Of a stretch of DNA of 64,000 nt, positions 12,421 through 23,951 are shown piece by piece; within the stretch, counting starts at the first letter, position 1, and the number at the start of each line of letters is the position of its first letter. Source of the stretch: Sipunculus nudus. Taxonomy: Eukaryota > Annelida > Sipuncula > Golfingiida > Sipunculidae. The stretch lies in contig CM049308.1 in NCBI GenBank assembly GCA_026874595.1, positions 81,082,124 to 81,146,123 on the forward strand, written 5' to 3'. The position numbers and the translations under genes were made by a program. Below the pieces are notes generated by a model. It did not search any database. It was not told the origin of the DNA and was given only the letters and a program-made list of their open reading frames with translations.

Positions 12421-13338
12421 TTCCAATTTTAATAGTATTTTCCAATTTTAAACAACTACAATTAATGTTTCCTAAAACACTTAACTTTCATGTTTAACAC
12501 TGACATCATTAAGAGTGAAGTATGTAGCTTTTGAGATTCCGGAAGCCATCAAATCACACTTAGGTAGTAGATGTATCTAATGGAAGCTAGGAGGATTGTT
12601 TGTGTGCACATTTTGAGATGAAATAAGAGAGGAATAAATAAAATCAGCATTTGAAATTTAATTTTTATCATATTTAGTTTGGTCATCATAACTTTGTTAA
12701 AGACCATGAGTTGTTCACTACAATAGCTCTTAGCTATTCGTACTTGTGCAAACAGTACCGCAAAAATGAGCAGTTATAGTTCGCCAGGTAATATTTACCT
12801 TCCAGTTACCTTCTAAGCAAATCACCTCATTAGTATATGAGCAAAGACCTTAAACCTAGTCATGATTAATTGTCCACACATAACCATATATCTTGACCAC
12901 ACATATACAACATATCATACCTTAAACGGTCAGATTTAACATGTTAATGGAAAAAAAGCCCTATGTCTTCCATGTATATGAATCTATACTGAAATATAAA
13001 ACAAAACTCAAGGATAAAGGGGCCCATTTCTATTAAGTAATGTATGCCCAGAGCCACTAGCTGCTTCAGCTGGAGGACAGTATTGGCTGAAAACATTTCA
13101 AACTCTATATTTGACAAAGATATGGCCAGTGAATAGGTTTATCCTGTTAAGTAATGCTAAGCGTATTAGCTGAAAAGGGGAAAGGAATGGTACTTCAATA
13201 GAGATAGAAGATACCTTTTGAAAAAATATATATTTGATTTCTAGCTTCCTCTGTGTATATAGTAATGATCTAAGGGTAATTTTGATTTTGTAAAGTTCTT
13301 ATCAACAACATTTTTGTTAACACAACAATGTTGACTAA

Positions 13339-13575
13339 CGGGAAAATATGTAACTTAAGGTGGTGGGTTGCATATATGGGTAGGTAGAAAGGTCACTTGT
13401 TTCAAAACGCCATTTGCAAAGCTCTGGCTTATATTGGACTTGCTGCCAGATGCCCTTGTTGAATTTGTTTTGATTATTTTGGCGGGCCCCCGTATGATAT
13501 AAACAAAACAAGCCTCCAGCCTGTGTGCGGTGATATCCACGTTTTCTGACCCATATTTTTAAAAGCTCCAAGGGA
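13339..13575. repeat. Dispersed repeat, uninterrupted sister of 52450-52995
   Basis: Shared blocks in order are ATATGTAACTTAAGGTG, GAAAGGTCACT, AAAACTCTGG-like, CTGCTGCCA(G/A)ATG(C/T)CCTTG, ATTATTTTGGCGGG / ATTATTAGGCGGG, and GATATAAACAAAAC. The copy at 52 kb has a 321-bp element inserted that is absent here. Open frames on either strand translate this repeat only. Confidence 0.75.
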
Positions 13576-13841
13576 TTACATTTAGCTTATAAAAGTCAGA
13601 TAGGTGATTTGGCCTCTTTAACCTTGAAGTGGACTTCCAGGATAAATGACACAGTATATCTGGCTTTTGGAAGTGAACAACCATGGCCATATCTCGCGTC
13701 CCTATTTGTCATTAAAATGTGCAATCTATCTGGTCATACCGAATTAATCTATTGGCATACTTATTCATATATTAGCATATATTTATCTTTTTTATGTGAC
13801 CAATATTTTCTGAGCGATGGCTTATGCAGAACCCCCTCATT

Positions 13842-13844
<3 letters not shown>

Positions 13845-13873
<29 letters not shown>

Positions 13874-13943
13874 CGGGTGGACCTGGACAACCTTGGGTCT
13901 TTCCCCCTCCCCCCCCTCCCCCCCCCCCCCACACACACACCAT
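13845..13943. repeat. Compound simple repeats: (AC)n, (AT)n, poly-C, (AC)n
   Basis: An AC run at about 13845-13860 leads into AT repeats to 13873. Interrupted C tracts at about 13902-13930 and another AC run follow. Confidence 0.95.
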
Positions 13944-14330
13944 CACTACTAGATCCAGCCCGTTTGCACTGGCTGCAGTGTGATCTGTAGAATACCCTTC
14001 CGCCAGATGTCGATTCTACTCTAAGCGAACCTCTTCCTGTTAGGCAATATTAAAATGTAATAATCATTTCAAGGAAACGCCCTTTGTTTACATTTCACAT
14101 GCATATACTTATAAAAAATTACTTGCTCCTTAAAGTCCTTACCACAAAATTACCAATGTTTATGAAATTTCCATTGAAACAATTCAGATCTAACATGTTT
14201 GAACGGAATACATTACAATCTTCACTAAATTCACACCCACGCCGCTGGAGTATTTTTTAATGCGCCGGTGCATTGTGGGTGGCATATTTTGATGCTCACA
14301 AACCCTAACCTGTAGAGACAGGGGCGGATC

Positions 14331-14490
14331 CAGGATTTAGGAAAAGGGGAGGTCTATGCTAGGAGGACTTGTGACAAAACCTAAAAAAAGGTACCCATGT
14401 CTTGAAAAGTGGGGTCCAGGCGGCAAAAAAATGACTGAAACCCTTAAATTAACGTTCCGGCGAATAAAAAAAGGGAGGGGGTCCGGACTG
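14331..14490. repeat. Trace of a GGGGCGGATCCAGG-type dispersed element
   Basis: CAGGGGCGGATCCAGGATTT opens the stretch, with GGGGTCCAGGCGG and TGAAACCCTTAAATTA further in. The last block recurs as TGAAACCCTTGAATTA near 62985, and a GGATCCGTCAC end lies near 43441. These look like scattered remnants of one family with a hAT-like CAG(T/G)GGCGG terminus. Confidence 0.45.
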
Positions 14491-16745
14491 ATCAGAGCTC
14501 GGAGCCGGCGACAGCCGAGTTAAGCCGTTCTGAGCCAAGATTATCCGGAGGCGCCGCCATTATTTCATTAAGCCAAATTTCGCCGATTTTGTGCAGCTCA
14601 GTTTAACCTTTAGAAAATATTAATACAAAGAGATAAACCCTATATACAATAAAAAAATGTCCAAAACAAACGTTCAGGTTTGGATATTTTTTGTTGCTTG
14701 TCGCTGAAAGGAAACGATGTGATTGTGAAAGTGTTCCCTTATGAAACCATCGGGATAAACTATACTCAGTATTTAATCACAATCTAGTTAAATGTAACAT
14801 CGATGCATTATATCACACGTAATACAGATAACTTGTTTAAATAAAAAGGGTACTAAGTTACATCGTCAAATGAATGGGCTTTCTGGTCGGGTTAAGCCAG
14901 CCGACATTTTGCAAGCCGAGTCGCGCCACAAAACTCGACTTTGTAATAATACAAAGTCAGCCCTCTTTTTGTCCAAGTCAGCCGCATTTATGTTGCTATC
15001 ATGGCTTCTGGCTCTGCTTTGAGAGAAGTACTCTTCTGTGTGCAATTGTGCTCAACACCTGTGCAGAACACAGGCATCCGTCGCTGAAGGTTATGCTTCA
15101 CGTGATCAGGCAGCGCAGACTCATATCCAATAGAGGACCTTCAGTTTAATCTTGTGTTGACCATTAGCCCATAAGAATGAACTCCTCAATTGCTTTTTTT
15201 CAGTGACTGACGCATTGTGGAGTCCATAGATTGCACCTGTAGTTAACTGTGATTATAACACTCCACACACAACTGTGAGATTTAACATATATCCATTGAT
15301 TAATGTTCAGTACATCTATGTGTATTGTATATTTGACCACTAGAAAACATTACTGTTCTCAGCCCTATTTTGCACCAAGGAAGTTAAAATTAGAACATAA
15401 CAGTACACAGGCCTAAAGCCTTATACAGGACTGTCACCAAAGGCAAGATGTCTACCGGGGCTGTTAATGCTTCAATTCTCTCTGGACAAATACTATCAGT
15501 TGTTGATGTTACAGGTGCTTCATGCTTTCCAGAATGGTTATTTTTTATTACAGGCCTTTCGACATACAACATTATGTGAACATTGGTTTGCTAAAACCAT
15601 AGGAAATATTTCTATTGGATTTTCTTTCTAAGAGTAACAGATAGTATCGTGCTATAACCCCAATTAGCCCTTTGGTGGGCCGGCGACGCAACAGAAACCT
15701 GAAACCTGTTGCGTCGACGTCAGCGGCTAGTTGACCATGTGATTCTACGCGTTTCCTAAACCTCATGACAAGCGACTAAGCTAATATTTAATTTGAAACA
15801 ACGGAAGTTATGGAGCACGGGTACCGCGTGATTCTACATTAGACAGGAAGGTCTTTCATTAAAGTGTAATGGGTCAGAGTACAGCACTAATGTCATAGTT
15901 AGGTGTTCAAGTTAGCCCAGTGCTAGAGTCATCTTCAGGTGAATTTACCATTTTCACATTGACGAGCTGAAAAAATATAGTCGTTGCGTGTCATATTAAA
16001 TCATATTTTCGGCGATCTTTGCTACAGCATGACGGAGAAGGATGGCATATGAAACAACACTGAGTTGATCCATTGATCTAAAGCTACTTTCACATGCAAC
16101 GGCAAAACCGGAAGTAATTGCCTTACTACAGATCAGGCAGGCACAAACAAATCAGCGCAAACGGATATTCCAAAACTTCCGGCACCTAAAAATGGGTAGA
16201 TGTCCAGAGATTGGTTTTCACATAATACTGATATCACACACTTTCATTGCTAATACACGTTATATATACTTGCTTGTCAGGTTTCAAGTTCCAGATAGAT
16301 GGCTATTGAAATTACTTGAAGGAAACAGCACGGGTTAAATATAAATAGGGTTATTGACGTTTACATTGATTTTTCAATGACAAAAAAAATATCAAAATAT
16401 ATTTCAAGATTTAATGGTAAAAGTATCTTTTTCAGTATATAGTTTTTGCCTGTGCACACGGCTTCAGTATTTAGCATTTCTCGTTCAGTCTCATCAGGAA
16501 GGTCAGGATACTCGGGAGTTTACTGCGTTCACTATCACGTAAAGGCGTAAGATTTAGGATATATGACTTCTCTTTTCTTTCAATGTGTTATCCAATGTAA
16601 TCTCACTGAACTATTACGCAGATTAATAGAGCTTAGTTTTGATTAAAAACACAATATTGACTCGCTGTAATCTATTTGGGTTTCTTTATATTTTTAATCT
16701 GACCTTCTGGTATTTGTATAAAATTAAACGGTTAAAAATTGAGCA

Positions 16746-16822
16746 CGATTTAATCTGACTCAGTGTTATTAGGCCCTGTCATATATTTGCAGGACCTAAT
16801 AATACTGAGTCCAATTAAATCG
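16746..16822. repeat. 77-bp near-perfect hairpin
   Basis: CGATTTAATCTGACTCAGTG then TTATTAGG pairs with CCTAATAATACTGAGTCCAA then TTAAATCG around a loop containing CCCTGTCATATATTTGCAGG, which is itself partly palindromic. Could be a tiny foldback element; no gene context. Confidence 0.7.
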
Positions 16823-17469
16823 GGCAAGGAAAAAATTGGCCCTATTGGCTACAATAACCTTTGCACCTGTTTAATGTTTGTATGAAACAGCTATATAAAA
16901 AATAAATAAATAAAATGTGTCCCCTGGATTCTAGCTATATCACTGGAATCTCAGTTTGAGATTCAACTTAAATATTAAAAAAAATATTACTTTTCTTGCC
17001 AAACATAATATTTCTTATCTTGCCAAAATAAACACTATTTTTCTTGCCAAAATAAACTTGTTCAAAATGTATTTTTAATGGCCTTTCCATATGACAATAG
17101 ACATATTGTAGCTGGTCCTGTACCTATATACTTTGCCTTGAATTCAATAATGTTCCTAATTTTTAAAAGTCTGAACAAATCCATGGTCACATTTATTTTT
17201 GTTTCACGATGGCAAGCATAAACGTATAATACTTCTCCATTCTTCTATATTCTAAATATTTATAGAGAATGCCGAACCACCATCTGGCTCAAAGTGCTTG
17301 GCATTAATTATTGTAAGTACATGTATTATCCATGTAAAATTAAAAAAGTGAAGCGTTCTCTCTCGTGGTAAACTCCTGCAGCAAAGACTAAACAAAACTC
17401 TTGATATCCTGGATTCTTAGCTAGTATGGCTTTTGCCATTCTCTTTAAACAATTTATGGCCTGCGCTGG

Positions 17470-19158
17470 TTTTTAGCTCAGCTGACTATAAGACACCCGA
17501 GCTATAGTCACGGTCCTTTCTTCGTCGTCTGGCCGGCCGGCCGGCCGGACGTCCGTAAACAGGGTACGTTTTAAAACCGTTAGACCTACAAATCACAAAT
17601 TTTGACAAAAAATCCTCCCATATTAAAAATTAAGTCACTACGTATTCGTACATTCGAGATATTAAAGAAAAACATCAATATCCCATTTAAAAAACATTAT
17701 TACACTTCAAGACTGCCTAATATAAAAACCACTGCTCTGTTTTTGATTATATTAAAAAAAAAAATCCTTCTATATATTTCCTATGTACATACCAGAAACT
17801 AGGTCAGTATTGTCTAATTTCTTGAAGTTATGCCCACAAACATAAAAATCGGAAAATATATTTACTCACCTTACATGAGAACTGTTGATGCTGGAGACTT
17901 TTTTCAGGGACATAACTGTATTTAAACAGGATTGAATTGTTTATAAAAAATTAGATATAATTTTGCCAATTTTTCAAAGTTATTAGCATAAATGTAAAAT
18001 CAGTAACTTCCATTTGGCCAAATGTGACCATGGCACGTTAATTTCATGTAAGTGCTAAGGATTTAATTTTCACAACATGTTCACATAAGCAATTCATCTG
18101 TTACAGTCTGAAAACAAAAATCAGTTGAACAAAAACTGTAGATTTTATTCAAGTTTTCAAGCACCATATTAAGTATAGTTTATATCGTGCCAGTGGTATG
18201 CAGTGTGCTATAGCTAGCTTTCAGCTCCCTAGGCTAATATCACTTCACTCTTGGCCAGCTCCCTCTGTCTAGGTGAGCTGGTTGTGGTTGTCTACAGTAA
18301 CTACCACAGAGAGCCTCTCTCTCTCTCTCTCTCTCCACCCCAATCTGTTGATAGACTGAACAATAAACAAGATGAATATTATAATTTCACATTTTTTTCA
18401 GCAACCAGCAGTAACCACAAAGACCCCTCCGCACCCACCCCTTCAATACACAGGGCTTATAAATAAGATGAATCTTATAATTTCAATGTTATATTCATTT
18501 ATTTGTTGAAATTTGAACAACTTTGAACAGGATTTGGATCATAATATTAAAATGTGATAAACTATAAGGATCTAATGTAAGTGCAATTTGACATGTTAAG
18601 ATTTAATGAGATATAAATACTACGGAGCATTTCATTCATATCTCTTAAATTTGAATGGGCCTTGATATGAATAACACGGTTAAACTTAGTTAATTAAGAA
18701 TATTGGGCAAGCTTTCGTGGGATTAATGTTTAGCTCATATGGCCATATATTTAACTATTGAAAACATATTTCCACTCACACATTTTTTTTATGAATTGTT
18801 TCCTTTATTATAACACTTTGGCCCATATCTTCCCTTATTGCATCATTAAATGGTTCCAGGCCACAGTGCATATGCGATTTATACCTAATTGTTTTTTTTA
18901 ACATGCTTATTAAATTTTGTTATGCTCATTTGAATATTTTTAGTGTTCCATTTTAGTTAGTAAATTAATGTATATTATTACACTTTGGCTCATGTCAATT
19001 ATTCTATAATTTTTAGGGTTTTATTTAGCAGGACCATGTTAGCTTTTCAAATGCTAATATGAATGCTATGAAAAATCAAAAGAAATCAGTATATTTTGCA
19101 TTTGATAAATAAAATATTCCAAAACTCAGCTGAGCGACGTGACCCATGGGTCCCTTGC
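17470..19158 (+). mobile_element. Pearl/HINE-like element, 1.69 kb
   Basis: The left terminus has AGCTCAGCTGAC at 17475, then a pyrimidine/GTCCG block with (GGCC)n at about 17530-17550. The right terminus has CAGCTGAGCG at 19127 followed by the perfect palindrome GACCCATGGGTC at 19141-19152. The same layout is found at 23952-26600. Subterminal inverted repeats plus a hairpin near the 3' end fit helentron-associated (pearl/HINE) elements known in bivalves. No open frame of the element is visible. Structure is seen; the class is inferred. Confidence 0.6.
18315..18336. repeat. (CT)n microsatellite
   Basis: About ten CT units. Confidence 0.9.
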
Positions 19159-19562
19159 TATTTTGTTTATTAGATGTTTACTTAAACAATAGATGTCCTT
19201 GCGGGTTTTATACAAGGTTAAGCCGGTGCATGTAAAAGTATAACCATCATCCGACACAATGCATTCAGAAATACCGTATAGCCTCCTAAGTGTTCCGCAG
19301 TTTTTCAAGAGTCATTAAAAGAGGGAAACTACTGATGATACAGATCTATTTTCATTTGAAATATGAATCGCGGAAGCAGTAAGAAGCATTATACCCATTA
19401 AAATCCATATATTTTCGTGCTCATTGGGATCGTTCATCACATGAGGTGTGGCTTTTTTACAGCTAGATATCAAATTTCGACCCAACTGCCATTTGCTATC
19501 CTTTTTTAACAACGATTCAACCATTCCCTGTCCTCGAGGGGCTTATAATGTGTTGGTCAGGA

Positions 19563-20135
19563 TTATCTCAGATGGAAGTTCTTCAGAAAGACGTCATTGT
19601 ATCTGCTGGACGCTGTTCATTTGGACGCTATAAAAATAGACAATGATCAGATAGATTCCATCGTGTTATAGACGTCATCGTATGCAAAGCGGGCCCGTGT
19701 GGCCTTCCGAAAGGCGCCTAAATACATGTCACATAGCCATATTATGTTTTATTTTATATTATAGACGCCATTGTATGCACCTTTTAGAAAGACGCCTTAA
19801 TACAATTCATACAATTCACATTTTTTTTTCTGATTTTTGCCAAGATTCAGCAGAAATTATTATACTAGTCAAAAATGAACATTTAATAAAAAGTGTATAT
19901 TCAAATATTAGGTAGCTGTTTATAATTAAGCAAAGATAATAGGTTGGAATATTCGATGGACCTTAGTAAGAGCAATAACGCCAATACAATAGAAATTAAT
20001 GCGTCCTGATGAAGAGTACATGGCGTCTATAATATGATCGCTTCAATATGATCAGCGTCCATTTTCATAGCGTTTCAAATGAACAGCGTCGAGTTGATAC
20101 TTTGGCGTCTATCTGAACAGCGTCCACCTGAGATG
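19563..20135. mobile_element. Foldback element rich in GACGC/GCGTC, about 573 bp
   Basis: The left half repeatedly contains GGACGCTGTTCATTTG and (A)TAGACG(C/T)CAT. The right half carries their reverse complements (CAAATGAACAGCG at 20077, AGCGTC, GGCGTCTAT). Termini TTATCTCAG and CTGAGATGA face each other. The arms extend over 100 bp each with mismatches around a central AT-rich loop at about 19.8-19.95 kb. Short open frames inside are chance products. Confidence 0.65.
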
Positions 20136-20521
20136 ATCAACGTAAATTTAGCAACCTGATTTTATCTGTTATTGAGACACTTTCAGCATTGCCTCTAACT
20201 TTTAACACCTGGAAAATTGAAAACTTTAATACCAGCCTTGATTAAAACATTAGACCGCTGTTGTTAACCCGCAAATAGAGGTCACATCATCATTGGCCGC
20301 CGTAAAAAAATGATTCACGTCAGGTACCTGGTGTGATTTTAAAACTCCTGTTGCAAGAGGTTAACTTTCCTGAATTGTACGAAGACGAACTCACTTAGTT
20401 TGTCGGTTTTATGTATGTTTCGCTTATGTTGCACTGAGAGAGCGAGAAGAATATGGGATTAATTAGCAATGATTGTAATGAGCTCATATAGTGGACATCT
20501 GACTTATTATTATGTTTATAT

Positions 20522-20538
20522 GGGGGGGGGGGGGGGGG
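20522..20538. repeat. Poly-G tract (G17)
   Basis: Seventeen uninterrupted G in AT-rich flanks. Confidence 0.95.
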
Positions 20539-21396
20539 AGAGCATAAGGTCGTTGATAATGTTTGTTTCGCTAACCTGATGGGCGGAAGGTATTACCGGG
20601 TCGTTGCAGTTATAGCACGGCGGGCGTTAATCGTTCTTAGCAACTGATATCTTGCAGCCTCTGACCGTGCCTAAGGTCCGCCTAGAGCTGTCAGATTGTG
20701 CATTAAAATCACTTAAATCTTGCAAATATAAAAACAAAATGAGTAAGGTTAAAGCACATTCGGTTTATCAAACTATATTTAAAATGACAATTTACAATAA
20801 ACCCTTGTTAAGGACTATATTTTAGCGGGAACACAATCATGCCGTTTTACATCCTTTTCTAAAATTTAGATTTGAGTGAAATGCATGAGTTTTAAATCGA
20901 TATTTTTAAGAAACGACAAATCACATTCACCTCTAATGTCGTACCCACAAAGTCATATGTGTTTTCCAAAAAAGTGTTTTTCTATTTTTTTTTCTAAATT
21001 GTTATTTTGAAAATAAGTTATGGGCTTTTTTTTCAAATGAATAGTTAAATCTTTTCCATAATTTCAAAATTTTATAATTGCATTTTTATACATGAAAAAT
21101 CCTTGACAGGTCAGTAATAAAAAAATAGCCTGGATATATTATCATGTATAGCAACACGCTACCTGCTATGAAGTTTGGGGAAAAACTCGTTGGGTACAAA
21201 AAATAAGTTTTTATTTCAGTTAAAAAATCGAATCTCATTGATAAGATATTAAAACAAATAAGATTAAGGTTTAACATGATGTATACTTATACTATAAGGG
21301 GTTTTGCATGAAAATAGGACGACTTATTGGCATTTTATGCAAAATGATTGCAAACGACCATGCTACCTTAAGGTTATGATCCCACCATATTCAGAG

Positions 21397-22206
21397 TTAT
21401 TCTTTACAATAAGTATTTCAGAAGAAGAAAGCCCTTCAGGAATTATTCTTTACCATAGATATTTCTGATATAGTGATCCCTTCAAGCGTTATTCTTTACC
21501 ATAGGAGTTTCAGAAGAAGTAATCCCTTCAAGATTTATTCATTACCATAGGTATTTCAGAAGGAGTGATCCCTTTAAGAGTTATTCCCTACCATGGGTAT
21601 TTCAGGAGTGATCCCTTCAAGAGTTATTCTTTACCATAGGTATTTCAGAAGTAGTGGTCCTTTCAAGAGTTATTTCTTACCATAGGTGTTTCAGAAGTAA
21701 TCCCTTCAAGAGTTATTCTTTACCATAGGTATTTCAGAAGTAGTAATCCCTTCAAGACTTATTCTTTACAATAGGCATTTCAATAGCAGCACCCCCTTCA
21801 AGAGTTCACAATAAACCCTTGTTAACCGTAGGTATTTTAAAAGTAGCAACCCTTTCAAGAGTTATTCTCTACCGTAGGTATTTCATAAATAGCACCCCCT
21901 TCAAGAGTTATGCTTTACCGTAGGTATTTTAGAAGTAGCAACCCCTTCAAGAGTTATTCTCTACCGTTGGTATGTCAGAAGTAGCATTCCCTTAAAGCGT
22001 TATGCTTTACCGTAGGTATTTCAGAAGAAGATATCCCTGCATGAGTTATTATTTACCGTAGGTATTTCAGAATTAGTGATACCTTCAAGGTAATTTTTTA
22101 CAATAGGTATTGTAGAATAGTAATTTTCCATCACGACCTATTTTTTACCATAGGTATTTCGGAAGAAGCAATCCCTTCAAGAGTAATTCTTTACCGTAGG
22201 TATACT
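21397..22206. repeat. 46-bp minisatellite, about 17.5 units
   Basis: The unit is TTATTCTTTACCATAGG then TATTTCAGAAGTAGTAATCC then CTTCAAGAG. Spacing is mostly 46 bp with a few 43-bp units. Units in the first half read ACCATAGG, while most units from the tenth onward read ACCGTAGG, so there are two subfamilies arranged in blocks. One unit near 21790-21835 carries an insertion (TTCACAATAAACCCTTG). No open frame runs through it. Confidence 0.95.
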
Positions 22207-22515
22207 TAAGTATTGAAACGTGCCATAAAAAGTAATATTTTCATTGAAACGTGTAGCACAAATTGCCCTCGATAACTGTATTTGTATGGTCAGACCAGGA
22301 AACAAGTACTCCTTACCATATTAATACTGCAAGGAAAGATTTAAAATGACAATACAAATGAAACAAAATTGGAATTGACGTTTCTTTCCTTGTATGACCC
22401 AAGCGCCCACTAGCATATTGGATTTAAATGTAATGTTTAACATTTTTAAAGTGATACAGATGTCTGATTTATTGTGCGCAGGAGTGTTACATGTGTTTGT
22501 TGACATTCTGATTAG

Positions 22516-23141
22516 TGTAGCGCGGGCATAGTATGTTGCTATGGGAACCTCGCGTGTTGGGTCCGAAGCGTAGAGACACAGCGTTATTTTTTTGTTCTAG
22601 ATGTTTCGGGTCTGTTCATGTGCGTGTGTATTGTTCTTTGAAATTTTCCAATTCTAGAAATTTTCGATGAGAAGGGGGTGTGTTTAGAGCCGGCAGAAAG
22701 GAAAATACCTGCCAGCACTAAGAGTCAGTTTTGGGACCTTACCGATAATTGCAGTGGTGTCAGATATTTAAGGGACTTAATACAGATTTAATACGGACTG
22801 TGTCCAGTTTGCCTTTGGATTATTACTATTTACGTGGATTATTGATGTTAAAGGATTCTTGTTGAGTTGGGACAGTGGTGGTTTCCAGAAATCAAAGCCT
22901 AGGATCCGGACACTCTGGTGCTGTACATTTTATTGTTATATTGTGTAATTGTATTGATTTAGTGTAGAGTAATGTTAGGATTGTTGTAAGAATAAATTAT
23001 AATTAGGTGATAACTTTTTTATTCATTCCCATAGACATTTCACGCTGCCTAGTGTTACAGAATCTGATATTTGTTTTATCTCCGTACCAGGATTTGTGCT
23101 CGTAACGATTATGTGATCTGTTGTTATTAGGTTCCGTAACA
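22516..23141 (+). mobile_element. Solo LTR, 626 bp
   Basis: It begins TGTAGCGCGG and ends GTTCCGTAACA. The 3' part matches 59360-60045: ATTGTATTGATTTAGTGTA, AAGAATAAATTATAA, TTTTTTATTCATTCCC, AGACATTTCACGCTGCCTAG, and CAGAATCTGAT...TTTATCTCC. TATTTAAGGG near 22767 could be the TATA element and AATAAA near 22991 the polyadenylation signal. No internal gag-pol and no second LTR nearby, so it is a solo LTR. Target duplications are not clear at these edges. Confidence 0.7.
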
Positions 23142-23951
23142 AATGGCAATGTGTGTACAGGGAGTTGTATGTGGCACTTTGTGTGCAAGCTTGAATTGTT
23201 TGAATTGGTCAGAAACAAAATAAATACAAACTCATAATCAATATTGATATAAATAATTTGTTTAAATGTCCCAAATACTGGACTTTACGCGGAATTATGT
23301 TCTTATTTCGAACTCGAGAACTCCAAGCTTGGACGAGGGATTAAATAGATTAATTAACAAATTGTGTCAATAAGCGTATCGGTGTAATCAACGTGTGTAA
23401 TCAGTCACATAAAAAGGCATTTAATACAGTTTCTGTAAAACACATAGTGATTCTGCGTCAACATTACACTTGCCTTGTTTTGAAAGGGGTTTCTTTTATA
23501 AACAATATGAGCATAAGGCAGGAAGAGGAACCTTGTGGTTGCCCTTTTGCTGCGGAATACTGAGATGAGCTAAGTTAAGATAAGTTAAGATAAGATAGGA
23601 TGAGATAAATTAAGATCAAGTCCATACACTCAAAAAAACAGATTGGTTAAATATGTAACCAATTTCATTGGTTAAGCCAATTTTAACCAAGATATCGTTC
23701 ATCTTAACCAATGCATTGTTAAAATACTAACCAATCCAGTTGGTTGTTCTGACCAATTTTTATTGGTTAACAGAATAAAATACTGTATGTAGGTTAACCC
23801 AATATATTGGTCAATTGATAACCAAAATATTGGTTACTTAAGCACACATATATGACCATTTTGGTTGGTTGAGATGATATTGGTAGATTAAACCAACACA
23901 TTGGTAATTACAACCAACTTGTAACCAAACTCATTGGTCATTTTGACAAAC

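Noticed and set aside
13609-13983. 124-codon frame with poly-proline and His-Thr repeats
   Set aside because: It is produced by (AC)n, (AT)n and poly-C simple repeats.
21397-22206. CRISPR-like array of evenly spaced repeats
   Set aside because: The units are contiguous with no unique spacers, vary in sequence, and lie in a eukaryotic intron. It is a minisatellite.
22516-23141. Full LTR retrotransposon
   Set aside because: No second LTR, primer-binding site or gag-pol remnant was found within reach; only solo LTRs are supported.
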